A stretch of DNA of 64,000 nucleotides from Actinophytocola sp050699935. GTDB taxonomy: Bacteria > Actinomycetota > Actinomycetes > Mycobacteriales > Pseudonocardiaceae. Below, in pieces: positions 17,077 to 26,637 of this stretch (the stretch's first letter is position 1; each line of letters opens with the position of its first letter). The notes under the pieces are model-generated. The model saw only the letters and a program-made list of their open reading frames with translations, searched no databases and had not been told where the DNA came from. The stretch covers positions 1 to 64,000 of the forward strand of contig NZ_JBOHGB010000014.1 of assembly GCF_050699935.1 (NCBI RefSeq), in the 5' to 3' direction. Position numbers and translations under genes: made by a program.

Positions 17077-18732
17077 TCAGATCCGCCCCCGCGTCGCCAG
17101 CTCGTCGGCGAGCTCGCGCACGCCCGGATCACTGGTCTCGTAGAACACGCACTCCTCGAGCAGCCTGCGCGCGTCGTCAACTTGGTCGTGTTCGAGCTGG
17201 TGCCGGGCGTACTCCAGGGTCCGCTCGACGAAGTAGGCGGCGACCGTCTCGTTGAACTTCGCGTGGACGCGCGCGCATCCCATCCACGCCCGGGCATCGG
17301 CGTAGCCTGCGGGGCCAGGGAGGGCTCGGGCAGCGCTCATGTGGATGTCGATCATCTTGGCGAAGATCTCGTCGTCGTCGCGGGCCTGGCTCCACGCTCG
17401 GTGTGACTCCTCGACCGCCCTCTGCAGTTGTCCCTTGTGGAGCAACCGGGTGGCGGCCTGGATGGTCCGCCGAGCGCGTTCCCGCTCCTCCGGTGTGGAG
17501 TCCGGCTGCGCCCGATCCTCCGGCGCGGGCGCGCTCATCTCGACGAGCATCCGGTTAGCGCGATCGACCAGGTCGGTGAGCAACATGCGTGCCTCGTCAA
17601 CCGCACCGCCGGCCCAGAGCCGCCGGGCCTCCGCGAACACGTCGGGCGGCCCGTCCGCGGGGCGCTCCGGGATGCGCACGGCGAGCGCCGGTCGCGACGG
17701 TGTGTCCTGCAGGTCGACAAGCTCCGCGTCCGTGCTCGTCGTCCTCGCCGACGGGCGCAGGTACGAACCGTAGACGGCGGCGCCGCGGGCGAGCCGATAC
17801 GGCTCGGCGGGGCTGCCCCCGCTGCCGACCTCCGCCTCGAGCATGGCCTGGACAGCTGGCAGCACGCTGACCCCGCCGACGAGCAGCACGGCGTCGACGT
17901 CGGCCGGGGTCATCGCCGCGTCGGCGATCACCTCGCGGACGTGCTTGGCGGTGGCCGCGACGTGCTCCTCCACATACCGGCCGAACTCCTCAGGCGAGGG
18001 CGTCTGGACGCGGTTGGGCTGCTCGGTGGACTCGGTCGACCAAGGCGGCCAAGCGACGGTCACCCGCTCGCCTGCGGCCAACCGCGGCTTGACCTTCTCG
18101 GCAGCCTCGCGAAGACGCCCCCACCGTGCCACGTCCCAGGTGCCGAGTTCGCTCAGATTCTGGTCGCTCAGGCTGCCTAGCCATGCGTCCAGGAGCCACA
18201 TGTCCATCTTCGCGCCGCTCGGCTCCACCGCGCCGGCGTGGCCGAGCACGCGGACCTGCCGCCGGGCGACCCGCAGCAGTCCCGTCTCGAACCCGCTGTA
18301 GCCGAGCGAGTAGACAAGCACTGTGCGAGACTCCCCCGGGCCGTCGGCGAGGACCGCCGCGACCGCGTCGTTGATCAGGTGGACCTCGACGAATCCCGCG
18401 GTCCGGGCGGCGTCGCGCAACGCGATCCGGTCGCCGGACCCCAGGCGGGTCGGCACGCTGAGCACGGCACAGGACACGTCGGTGCCCGACTCGGCCCCGA
18501 CCGCCTCGCGGGCGCGGGCCAGCTCCCCGGTGAGCATCTCGACCGCCGCGGCCGAGCGCAGCTCTCGCGTGCTGACGAAGCCGACCGACCGGGCGGACAG
18601 CACGGGGACGATCCACGGCTCCCGTCCGGCCGGCGGCAGGTCGGTCACCGCCGCCAGCTGCTCGCTCCCGGTGGACCAGGCGATCCGCAGCCCGCAGCTG
18701 CCGACGTCAACGCCGACGACCGTGCCACTCAC
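17077..18732 (-). CDS. degenerate Hsp70-like protein with helical C-terminal region
   Basis: 551 aa, last gene of the eight-gene operon. Residues 1-345 have an Hsp70/actin ATPase fold: VGVDVGSCGLRIAW (phosphate-1), a connect segment INDAVAAVLADG and the adenosine motif VLLVGGVSVLPAVQ. The phosphate-2 loop, DLGGGTFD in DnaK, is SLGYSGFE here (residues 142-149), so the catalytic Asp is lost. Instead of a substrate-binding domain, the rest (about 355-551) is charged and helical with TPR-like spacing. I infer a non-hydrolysing nucleotide-binding partner or sensor for the DnaK encoded just upstream, with which it overlaps by 4 bp. Hsp70-fold membership is clear; the role is not. Confidence 0.85.
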   Translation of the reverse strand: MSGTVVGVDVGSCGLRIAWSTGSEQLAAVTDLPPAGREPWIVPVLSARSVGFVSTRELRSAAAVEMLTGELARAREAVGAESGTDVSCAVLSVPTRLGSGDRIALRDAARTAGFVEVHLINDAVAAVLADGPGESRTVLVYSLGYSGFETGLLRVARRQVRVLGHAGAVEPSGAKMDMWLLDAWLGSLSDQNLSELGTWDVARWGRLREAAEKVKPRLAAGERVTVAWPPWSTESTEQPNRVQTPSPEEFGRYVEEHVAATAKHVREVIADAAMTPADVDAVLLVGGVSVLPAVQAMLEAEVGSGGSPAEPYRLARGAAVYGSYLRPSARTTSTDAELVDLQDTPSRPALAVRIPERPADGPPDVFAEARRLWAGGAVDEARMLLTDLVDRANRMLVEMSAPAPEDRAQPDSTPEERERARRTIQAATRLLHKGQLQRAVEESHRAWSQARDDDEIFAKMIDIHMSAARALPGPAGYADARAWMGCARVHAKFNETVAAYFVERTLEYARHQLEHDQVDDARRLLEECVFYETSDPGVRELADELATRGRI

Positions 18733-20813
18733 GGCTTCGTGCGGAGCAGCTCGGCCATGTCCGTGACGACTCCTCCCGTCTGCTTCTCCAGCTCCCGCTG
18801 GATCAGCTCGTTGAGCACCTGCTCCGCCTGCGCGCGGCGCGCCTCGTTGCCCGAGGTGTGCGCGTCCCGGACGGTCTGGGAGCTGCGCCGGATGCGTTCG
18901 CTGTCCGCGGGCTTCGCCCGGTCAGCGACCACGTCGGCAAAGTACATGGTCGTGGCCAGGCCGCAGTTGTCCAGGTCGCGGTAGAGCAGGTTGACGTACC
19001 GGCGATGCTCGTCGACGTCGGCCCCGCGGTAGGCCAGCTTGGCGTCGGACAGGCGGCGCTTGACGCGGTCCAGCTGCCACGGCTCGATGTAGACGCCGTA
19101 CCGCCCGACGAACTCCTCGACCATGTCGATCGCCCGCTCGAGCTCCTCCTTGGCCTCGTCCGTCGACGGCGTGTCCTGCTCGATCGGCTGGGGCCGCAGC
19201 GAGGTCCGCTGGTTGAACGTCGTCCCGGGAACCCGCACGTTGACGGTGACGATCCGGTCGCCGTCGTAGTTGAACTCGACCTCGACGTCGCTGTTCGGCT
19301 CCAGCCCCTCCGGCAGCATCGCCTCCACGACGCCCTGCACGCGGTTCTGGCTGGCCTGCGGGTTCACCCCCTCGTGCACCGGGATCCGCACGCGACGTCC
19401 CGAGGCGGTGAATCGCTTGCGCATGGGCTCCTCGAGCGGGTACGGGGTGCCCTTCGGGATGATCGGGACAAAAGCGTCGACGTTATCGCCGTCGATGGCG
19501 GCGATGCCCAGCGCCATGGCGGTCTGCTCGTAGATCTTGTAGGACGGGTCGCGCGTGGCGCCCAACGGGTGGCCACATTCCCGGCATGCCTCGACGCCCT
19601 CCTCGTTCGGTGACCCGCAGGCGGAGCACTCCAGACCGGTCTCCCCCTCCGCCAGGATCGCCGCGCCGAGTGCGACGCACTCCATCGGCTTGACGTCCGT
19701 CCGCACCTTGGCGGCGCCGAACCGGCTGACCACCGCCTCGCGGACGCACGTGGTGAGCGTGGACCCGCCGACCAACAGGACATCCGTGATGTCGTCCGCG
19801 GTGAAGTTTCCCTCTCGAAGCACGTCGTCCACCAGGTTCATCGTCCGGTCGACCAGTGGCGCGACGAGCTGGTTGAACTCCGCCCGGGTGAGCTCGACGT
19901 GGATGTCGACGAACGGCCCGTTGTCCGGGAGCCGGAACGCTGCGCCAAGTTCGACGTCGGCGACGTCCATCGAACCGAGCTGCCACTTTGCCACCTCGGC
20001 CTGCTCCTTCAGGGCTCGCCGGAACGCGGGGTCGTTCGGCGGCTCGACGCCGTGCTCGGCGCGGACCTCCGCGAGGACCTTCTCGATGACCTTCTGGTCG
20101 AAGTCGTCGCCGCCGAGCCAGTTGTCCCCGGCGACCCCGGCGACGTGGAACTGGGTCTTCCCGTTGTCGCCCTGGATCATCTGCAGCAGCGAGACGTCGA
20201 ACGTGCCGCCGCCGAGGTCGTAGACGAGGACCCGCCGACCTTCGGTGCCCGCCTCGCGCATCCCGTACGCGATCGCCGCCGCGGTCGGCTCGTCGATCAA
20301 CCGTTTGACCACCAAGCCAGCCGCCTCCGCGGCCTTGCGGGTCGCCGCGCGCTGGGCAGCCTCGAAGTACGCTGGCACGGTAATCACCGCGTGAGTGACC
20401 TCGTCGCCCAGCACTCGCGCCGCGTCCTGCTTGATTTTGCGCAGGATCAGGCTGGAGATCTCGGCCGGGGTGCGCACCTTCGTGCCCATCCGGATCGCGA
20501 CCGAGGCGTCGTCCTCGGCGGTCGGCACGATCTCGTAGTCGAACCGCTTGCGGACCTCGGCGACCTGGGGCTCGCCGATCGTGCGGCCCATCAGCCGCTT
20601 GACCGAGAAGATGGTGCTGGTCGCGGTCCGCGCCCCCTGTACCGCGGGCCGCCCGACCAGGACGCGTTCCTCGCCGTCCTTCACGCGCACGCCGACCGCC
20701 GACGGGGTCAGGGTCTGCGCGTGGTCGTTCTCGAGGACGTACGCAGGGCGTTCCGGGGAGTGGATCGCCGCTACCGAGTTGGTCGTCCCGAGGTCGATAC
20801 CGATGGCCTTCAC
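18729..20813 (-). CDS. DnaK-type Hsp70 chaperone with an inserted zinc ribbon
   Basis: 694 aa. The ATPase domain is canonical: AIGIDLGTTNSVAAI, YDLGGGTFDVSLL (199-210) and DVLLVGGSTLTTCV (345-356). At residues 396-413 it has a CxxC-x10-CxxC zinc ribbon (Cys 396, 399, 410, 413) between ATPase and substrate-binding domains, which housekeeping DnaK lacks. The substrate-binding beta domain and a helical lid ending in MAELLRTKP follow. Operon context (GrpE immediately upstream, ATGA overlap) indicates a dedicated chaperone machine, not the housekeeping copy, which normally sits with dnaJ and hspR. The zinc ribbon may dock a partner such as the zinc-bearing proteins of the same operon; this is inference. 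Confidence 0.92.
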   Translation of the reverse strand: MKAIGIDLGTTNSVAAIHSPERPAYVLENDHAQTLTPSAVGVRVKDGEERVLVGRPAVQGARTATSTIFSVKRLMGRTIGEPQVAEVRKRFDYEIVPTAEDDASVAIRMGTKVRTPAEISSLILRKIKQDAARVLGDEVTHAVITVPAYFEAAQRAATRKAAEAAGLVVKRLIDEPTAAAIAYGMREAGTEGRRVLVYDLGGGTFDVSLLQMIQGDNGKTQFHVAGVAGDNWLGGDDFDQKVIEKVLAEVRAEHGVEPPNDPAFRRALKEQAEVAKWQLGSMDVADVELGAAFRLPDNGPFVDIHVELTRAEFNQLVAPLVDRTMNLVDDVLREGNFTADDITDVLLVGGSTLTTCVREAVVSRFGAAKVRTDVKPMECVALGAAILAEGETGLECSACGSPNEEGVEACRECGHPLGATRDPSYKIYEQTAMALGIAAIDGDNVDAFVPIIPKGTPYPLEEPMRKRFTASGRRVRIPVHEGVNPQASQNRVQGVVEAMLPEGLEPNSDVEVEFNYDGDRIVTVNVRVPGTTFNQRTSLRPQPIEQDTPSTDEAKEELERAIDMVEEFVGRYGVYIEPWQLDRVKRRLSDAKLAYRGADVDEHRRYVNLLYRDLDNCGLATTMYFADVVADRAKPADSERIRRSSQTVRDAHTSGNEARRAQAEQVLNELIQRELEKQTGGVVTDMAELLRTKP

Positions 20814-21226
20814 TGTGCTTGCTCCTCATCCCGTTCGGCGACGATCACCTCGGCAGGCCGCAGCACCCTGCCGTCCCGCTCATAACCGCGGCGCACCACC
20901 TCGACGACGGTGTCCTCCCGCACTCCCCCGGCCCGCACGGCGTCGATGATCTGGTAGCGGTCGAGATCGACGACGTCTCCCGGCGCGCCGAAGCCGAGCA
21001 GCCCGGCGTCGGCGATCACGGACTCGAGTTGGGCGCCGATGCGGCCGAAGGTCTCGAGCAGCGCTGCGGGGTCACCGGGCACCGACCCGTTCTCCGTGTG
21101 CCGGCGCAGCCGTTCGAATGCGTCGAGCACCAGGATGAGCGAGTCGAGCAGGCTGTCGAGCTCGTTGCGACAGTTGATTGCCCTCAGCAGCGCCTGTGCG
21201 TCGTTGCGGTACGTGTCATCGGTCAT
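20810..21226 (-). CDS. GrpE-family nucleotide exchange factor
   Basis: 138 aa from MTDDTYRNDAQALLRA. GrpE releases ADP from its Hsp70 partner. The N-terminal helix is short, and the C-terminal beta domain carries the family signature VVEVVRRGYERDGRVLRPAEVIVA. It is shorter than housekeeping GrpE (about 170-200 aa), lacking most of the long dimerising coiled coil. The upstream part of the open frame is a shadow of the next gene. It overlaps the J-like gene upstream and dnaK downstream by 4 bp each, so the three are made together. Confidence 0.88.
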   Translation of the reverse strand: MTDDTYRNDAQALLRAINCRNELDSLLDSLILVLDAFERLRRHTENGSVPGDPAALLETFGRIGAQLESVIADAGLLGFGAPGDVVDLDRYQIIDAVRAGGVREDTVVEVVRRGYERDGRVLRPAEVIVAERDEEQAQ

Positions 21227-21471
21227 GGCTGCCCCCGATGCCCGGTCGCCGGCTCGCCGGTGGGGTAGACGAAGAGGTCGACGAACAGCCGCCGCTCGAC
21301 GTGCCGCAGCTCCTCCCACGCCACGCGGGCGTCCCGGGTGAACCGGTTCTCCCGCATCAGCCGAAAGGGTGCGTCCTGCACCTCGGCGTGGCTCGACTCC
21401 GGCGTGATGCCGGAGCCGGCGAGGACGTCATAGGGGAACTCGCCGTCCCAGGCGGTGAGCGGATCCTTCAC
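21223..21471 (-). CDS. small protein resembling a J-domain without the HPD motif
   Basis: 82 aa. The layout FPYDVLAGSGITPESSHAEV followed by RVAWEELRHVERRLFVDLF parallels helices I and IV of a J-domain (compare YEVLGV...SPEEI and AYEVLSDPEKR), but no His-Pro-Asp is present in the middle. Without HPD it should not stimulate Hsp70 hydrolysis in the usual way. It could act as a docking adaptor or be an unrelated helical protein. Its position between the CHAT-protease gene and grpE, overlapping both by 4 bp, supports a link with the Hsp70 machine. Assignment is tentative. Confidence 0.6.
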   Translation of the reverse strand: MKDPLTAWDGEFPYDVLAGSGITPESSHAEVQDAPFRLMRENRFTRDARVAWEELRHVERRLFVDLFVYPTGEPATGHRGQP

Positions 21472-24400
21472 GTAATGCTCCTATCGTCGGTGTCGTCGGC
21501 GAAATGGCCGGCGAGAAGGTCAGCCAGCGTGTCGCGGGTCAGCCGGCTCGCCGGGTCGGTGAGGACCGCCTCCACGGCGAGTAGGAGGGCGCTCCTCCGG
21601 TCGCCGGCCGCGTCGGTGCGGTGCGCCTCGTGGGCGAGTGCCGCCGCGGCGGCGGGCGACCCGTCGGCGGGAACCGTGGGCGGCTGCAGTTCCATGAGCT
21701 CCGCGTCGGTCATCGTTCGGTAGATCACCCCGCGGACCTGGCTCGCGACCGCCTTGACCGCGTCCAGCAGCCTGGGATTGCCGGGCGCGAGCCGCAGGCC
21801 CTCGCTCGCGACGGTCAACGCCTCGGCGAGGTCATCCTCGTGGGTCGCCGTCCACTGCGTCCGGAACATCGAGCGTTGGACCAGGGTGTGGGTGAGTCCC
21901 TCTCGCGCCCGCAGCAGGGTCGGGCTGAGCCTGATCGCCTCGCGCAGGTCGGCGATCGCCGCGTCGTGGTCGGGCTGCTCGATCTCGTCCGGGGCGGCCG
22001 AGAGCTGCGCCCGGTCGCAGAGCACTACGCCGTGGATCCCGCGGAGCGTCTCGTCGTTGGTCAGCCCCCGCCTGGTCCGGACCCGCGTGACGAGGTCGAC
22101 TGCGCGGTCGACCCGAGGCCGGGGCGACCTGGGGGTGGCCATCGCCTCGACCGCCGCGCCGACGAAGTCGATCAGGTGCCGCCGTGCGCGGGCGACGAGC
22201 CCGGCGGCGGAGGCCAGCTCCAGCACGGCGTCCACCGCGGTCACCGCGAAGTCCACTCCGCGGTCGTCGTCGCCGAGCGCGGAGGACCGCGCCGTCTTGA
22301 GGTGGCAGCGCACGGCGATGAGGGATGCGTCCTGAAACAGGCGGGCCTCCCGGCCGCCCAGCCGGAGGTAGGCCGGGTCCTCGCTACGGAACCGCCGGCA
22401 GCTCGCACAGGTCTCGTCCGCCGGCCGGCCCCCGGCACAGTCGCACCCGGCCGAGTCGACCAGGCGCCGCCCGTGGGTCGGCGGCAGCATCGCGAGCGCC
22501 CGCTCGGGACGGCCCGACTCCAGCAGGGCCTGTGCGGGGCCCAGCCGGGAGAACGCCGCGCAGAACCGGGCGACCTGCTCGCCGGAGAGCTGACCAGGCG
22601 CGATGTCGGCAGTGGCGGGGTCGTCAGTGGGGTCGGCCAGGACGTCGGCCGGGCCGTTGTCAGCCTCGGCCAGCGCGGCGTCCCGGCGGCGGACCAGCTC
22701 AGCGGCCAGTTCCGCGACGGACTCGGCGAGGCCGGTGGCCCGCACGTATTCCGGGCCGCCGACGACGTGGCCGTTCATGCCGTCCCGGGTCGGCAGGCCG
22801 CCAACCTCCTCGGTGACCTCCCGCCCGACGACCTCGACCCGTACCGCCAGGCCGAGCATCCGGTACTGCTCGGCCAGCGCCGGCCGGCCGGCCGCGTCGT
22901 GCCGGTCCGCCGCGGCGTTCAGCTCGTCGGCGAGGCCGATGACCATCTGCTGGCGCAGCAGCCGCACCTCGGCGACCGGGACCATGAAGTGGTAGGCGGC
23001 GGACCGTTCGCGGCGCCACCGCTCCCAGTACTTCTCGTCGCCGAGCACGGTCACCCACATCCCGATGCAGCGGTGCCAGGCCATCCGGCCGTGCTCCCAC
23101 GCCCCGGCGCGGTCCAGGTCGCGGGCCGCCCACCGGTGCGTGATCGCGAGGCAGTGCGCGGTGGCGACGTCGGCGGGGTTCGCGCGCAGGCGTTCCTCCC
23201 ACGCCTCGACTGCCTGCTCCCGGCCGGTGTGCAGCAGGGTCAGCAGCGGTGCGTCGGCGACTGCCTCCCACATGCGTCCGAACAGGTCGGCTGGCTCGCC
23301 GTCGGTCACCGAGCCAAGGACCCGGCACAGCGCCGCGGGGTCGCGCACCGGGTAGAGGTCCGCGTCCAGCGCCAGCCGGGTGGACCAGGAACGCAGGCCG
23401 GCCGCCACCCGGACGGCCGCGGTCGCGCTCTCCTGCATGGCCTGGATCTCGGCGTCCTTGACCTGCTGAACGGACGACGACGGTCCGACACCCAGCGGGG
23501 CGAGGAGCCCGTACGGGAAGTCCGGGCGGGCGGCGGCACTCGGGTCGGGCACGAGGCTGGCCGCCACGAGCCCCTCGGCCCACCCGTACGAGGTCAGCAG
23601 CTCGGCCAGCCGCGCCCGGCGCTCTGACACGTCCAGGTGGCCGTCGGGCACGGTGGCGTAGCAGGCGAGGGCCTCCCGCCAGCGGCCGTCGGCGGCCAGG
23701 GAGCGTCCGCGCGCGTAGCCGGCACGGACCTCGGCGTCCGCGTGGTCCTGGCACTCGCCGAACAAGTCGGCCGCCCGCGACCAGTCCTGCTCTGACTCGG
23801 CGAGCCGGGCGCACCCGTAGCGGCCGATCACCGGCGTGTCCCGGAACGACCCGAGCGTCTCGGCGTTCGACACGACAGCCGCCCAGTCCGCCCGGTCGGC
23901 GGCGGACCGCACCCGGGCGTACCCGGCCAGCGGACCCGCGTCCTCGAAGTCCGGTGGCAACTGGCCGAAATGGTCCTCCGCGCCCACCCAGTCCGCCGCC
24001 TCCTCCGCCTGGCGACCCATGACGTAGACCCGGCGCAACACCACGTCTCGGACGGTGTCGTCGACCCGCTGGTAGGCGCCGAACGCCGCACCGTGGTCGC
24101 CGTTTCGCTCGGCTAGCCGGCCGGTCGCGTAGTGCAGCCACTCGGTCTGCTCCTGGCTCGGCGAGCGGACCCGTCTGTACGCGGCGACAACGGCCGCCCA
24201 GTTCGCCCGCTGTTCGGTGAGCCGCCACCGGGCGAGCAGACGCAGGACCGGCACCGTGTCGCCCTCCGTGTCGCCGTTCATGTCGCCGTTCATGTCGCCG
24301 TTCATGTCGTCGCCGATGTCCTGCAACGCCTCGACGACCGCGGCCCAGTCACCGCGCTCGGCGGCCAGTCGTGCCCGTGCCAGCGCGCGCAGGTTCCCCA

Positions 24401-26630
24401 CCTCGCCGTCGCCGAACTCCGCGGGCAGCCGGCTGAGCGCGTCGAGCACGTCGGCCCACGCGCCTGCGCTGTAGGCCACCTGGCCCTTGGCGAACCTCGT
24501 CCACGCGTGCGCGTCCCGGTGCTGCTCTGGCAGCGCGGCGAGCTCACGGGCGGCCGCGGTGAACTCGCGGCGAGCCAGGGCCAGCCGTGCCTTGGCGTAG
24601 GGCAGCGCCGGTCCGACGTCCACGCCCGCGTGGGCGGCCGCCTCGTAGGCCGCCGCTGCGGCCGCCCAGTCCTCGTGTCCGTCGGCCAGCCGGGCTCGAC
24701 AGTGCGCCGCCCGTCCGGTGGCGTCGGCGACGCCGCCGGCCGCCGTGTAGGAGTCGCAGGCGCTGGCCAGGTCCGCGGCGGACTCCCCCTGGCGGCCGTG
24801 GCAGTAGTGCAGCCAGGCCGCCACATCGCGGTATCCGGCCGGGCGGAGCTCGGTGATCGCCTGGTAGTGCTCGGCCGCCGCGGCCCAGTCACTGCCCTCG
24901 ATGTGCCGCCGCGCCACCTGGTACCGGGCCGCCAAGTCCAGCTCGGCGACGGCCCGCTCGCGCAGCGCGTCCGCGTCAAGATACCCATCGGGCAGCTCGG
25001 CGAGGATCTCGTCGCAGTAGGCAACGACCGACTCCCAGTCGCCGGCGGTGGCGGCCTGCCGCGCTGCGTCCAGGGCGGCGCGGGCCTTGGTGGCCCGCCA
25101 CACCTCCTGGGCGAGGCTGTCGAGGACTTGCTCGGGCACAAACGGTCCCAACCCGTCGAGCACCACCTCTGCCCGGGCAGGATCGTCCTCGCCGGTGAGC
25201 AGCTCGCAGATCGCCCGGCAACGCGGGATCGCGAGCTCCAGCCGCGCCTCTTGGGCCAGCCACTCCAGGGGCTCGGGGTGCTCCTCACGACCCATGTCGG
25301 CGAACCGAACGACCCGGGACCAGTCGCCGAGCATGCGAGCGAACCGGCTCGCCTCGACAAGCGCCTCCAGCTGGAGCACGCCGTCCGGCGGGTCGTCGAC
25401 CTCCTCCATCGCGCGTTGCCCCTCGGCCAGCGGGTCGCCCGGCACGGTCCCCTTGACGACCTTGACCGCCTTGAACAACCAGCTGTGCCGGGCCTGCTCA
25501 TGCAGCACGAGCACCGGTGTCGCCCACTCCAGCGTGGTCTCGTCCCGCGTATTAACCATGTCGTGGCGCGCGATGGCGACCGCCTCGTCGAGCGAGCGGT
25601 TCGCCGCCAGCTCGGCGAACAGGGTAGGGGTGAACCGGGTGGCGGCACCGTCGCTCACGTCGGCCTGCATTGCGACCACGGCTGGGATGCCGCGTGCGAC
25701 CAGCTCGTCGGCGACCGCGAGGCGCAGGTGCTCCGCCGCCGTGTGACGCGCGCCCGCGCACAAGTTGAGCACGACGAGGCGCACGTTCGGCGCCGCCGCG
25801 ACCTCGGTGGCCAGCCGCTCCCCTGTGACCGCCTCCGGCCGACCGTCCGCGCCCTCCAGGAACACCTGCCCGCCGTGAGTCCGGTCACCGCCGACGCCAT
25901 GGCCGAGCAGGACGAGCGCGCTCGGCATCTCCGGGGACCGGGCTAGCGCCGCGCGGAGGTTGACCAACGTCGGACGCTTGCCCTTGTGGTCGTCCCCGGG
26001 ACCGCCGAGCGTCTCGACAGTCACCGTGGCCCGCCGTGGCCCCGTATTGAGGCTGTCGCGCAGCGCGGCGACCTCTGAGCCGAGGTTCAGCACGCCGCCG
26101 GTCCGCGCCTGCGCGGCGACCACCAGCAGTCGGAACCGCTCAGGCCGGCTCGTCGGCGCCGGCAGGCGGCGCGGCGACAGCGCCGAGCCGGGAACCGATC
26201 GGGCCAGGGAGAACCGGGAGTCGCCGGTCAACCGGCGTTCCGGGAACGGCGGGCACAGGATTTCGATCGGGAGCTCACCGAGCTCGGGCGGGAGCTCGAA
26301 CCGGATCCGCAGGCACCGGTCGTGGTGCACGGCCCGGCGCGCGCTCTCGAACAGGCAGGCCCGCAGCGGGTCGGGGAACATCGCCGTGAACAACTGCTGA
26401 CCGAGGTCTCGGACGCGCTCGTGCATCGGGCCGGGAAGCCGCCCCACGCGCCTGAACTCCTCGTCCAGCAGCCGCGCGAACGACTCCCCAAACCGCAGCT
26501 CCGGCCCGATCCGCATCACCGCAGCCGCCGAGGTGGGGCCGTTCGCTACGACGAAGTACCTGTGGTGGCCGATCCGGAACGCCCGGATCCGCAACTCGTC
26601 GTACTGGATCATGGCAACCTTGCCCGCCAA
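21468..26630 (-). CDS. giant CHAT protease fused to TPR-like repeats and a zinc module
   Basis: 1,720 aa. CHAT is a caspase-like Cys protease domain; here it spans about residues 165-390, with His244 in LLGHGVGGD and Cys291 in LVVLNLCAGAR, the expected catalytic dyad. Residues 1-160 are an uncharacterised N-terminal domain. From about 400 to 1100 run tens of TPR-like helical hairpins, many with a W/DWAAV signature, a sensor or scaffold. The last 600 or so residues contain a Cys cluster (CDC...CASC) and are paralogous to the separate protein encoded upstream. An in-frame 12-bp tandem repeat encodes DMNGDMNGDMNG (near 24284-24307). TPR-CHAT proteins act as activated proteases in type III-E CRISPR (Csx29), so an infection-triggered protease is a reasonable inference. 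Confidence 0.9.
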   Translation of the reverse strand: MAGKVAMIQYDELRIRAFRIGHHRYFVVANGPTSAAAVMRIGPELRFGESFARLLDEEFRRVGRLPGPMHERVRDLGQQLFTAMFPDPLRACLFESARRAVHHDRCLRIRFELPPELGELPIEILCPPFPERRLTGDSRFSLARSVPGSALSPRRLPAPTSRPERFRLLVVAAQARTGGVLNLGSEVAALRDSLNTGPRRATVTVETLGGPGDDHKGKRPTLVNLRAALARSPEMPSALVLLGHGVGGDRTHGGQVFLEGADGRPEAVTGERLATEVAAAPNVRLVVLNLCAGARHTAAEHLRLAVADELVARGIPAVVAMQADVSDGAATRFTPTLFAELAANRSLDEAVAIARHDMVNTRDETTLEWATPVLVLHEQARHSWLFKAVKVVKGTVPGDPLAEGQRAMEEVDDPPDGVLQLEALVEASRFARMLGDWSRVVRFADMGREEHPEPLEWLAQEARLELAIPRCRAICELLTGEDDPARAEVVLDGLGPFVPEQVLDSLAQEVWRATKARAALDAARQAATAGDWESVVAYCDEILAELPDGYLDADALRERAVAELDLAARYQVARRHIEGSDWAAAAEHYQAITELRPAGYRDVAAWLHYCHGRQGESAADLASACDSYTAAGGVADATGRAAHCRARLADGHEDWAAAAAAYEAAAHAGVDVGPALPYAKARLALARREFTAAARELAALPEQHRDAHAWTRFAKGQVAYSAGAWADVLDALSRLPAEFGDGEVGNLRALARARLAAERGDWAAVVEALQDIGDDMNGDMNGDMNGDTEGDTVPVLRLLARWRLTEQRANWAAVVAAYRRVRSPSQEQTEWLHYATGRLAERNGDHGAAFGAYQRVDDTVRDVVLRRVYVMGRQAEEAADWVGAEDHFGQLPPDFEDAGPLAGYARVRSAADRADWAAVVSNAETLGSFRDTPVIGRYGCARLAESEQDWSRAADLFGECQDHADAEVRAGYARGRSLAADGRWREALACYATVPDGHLDVSERRARLAELLTSYGWAEGLVAASLVPDPSAAARPDFPYGLLAPLGVGPSSSVQQVKDAEIQAMQESATAAVRVAAGLRSWSTRLALDADLYPVRDPAALCRVLGSVTDGEPADLFGRMWEAVADAPLLTLLHTGREQAVEAWEERLRANPADVATAHCLAITHRWAARDLDRAGAWEHGRMAWHRCIGMWVTVLGDEKYWERWRRERSAAYHFMVPVAEVRLLRQQMVIGLADELNAAADRHDAAGRPALAEQYRMLGLAVRVEVVGREVTEEVGGLPTRDGMNGHVVGGPEYVRATGLAESVAELAAELVRRRDAALAEADNGPADVLADPTDDPATADIAPGQLSGEQVARFCAAFSRLGPAQALLESGRPERALAMLPPTHGRRLVDSAGCDCAGGRPADETCASCRRFRSEDPAYLRLGGREARLFQDASLIAVRCHLKTARSSALGDDDRGVDFAVTAVDAVLELASAAGLVARARRHLIDFVGAAVEAMATPRSPRPRVDRAVDLVTRVRTRRGLTNDETLRGIHGVVLCDRAQLSAAPDEIEQPDHDAAIADLREAIRLSPTLLRAREGLTHTLVQRSMFRTQWTATHEDDLAEALTVASEGLRLAPGNPRLLDAVKAVASQVRGVIYRTMTDAELMELQPPTVPADGSPAAAAALAHEAHRTDAAGDRRSALLLAVEAVLTDPASRLTRDTLADLLAGHFADDTDDRSIT

Positions 26631-26637
26631 CCGCGGG

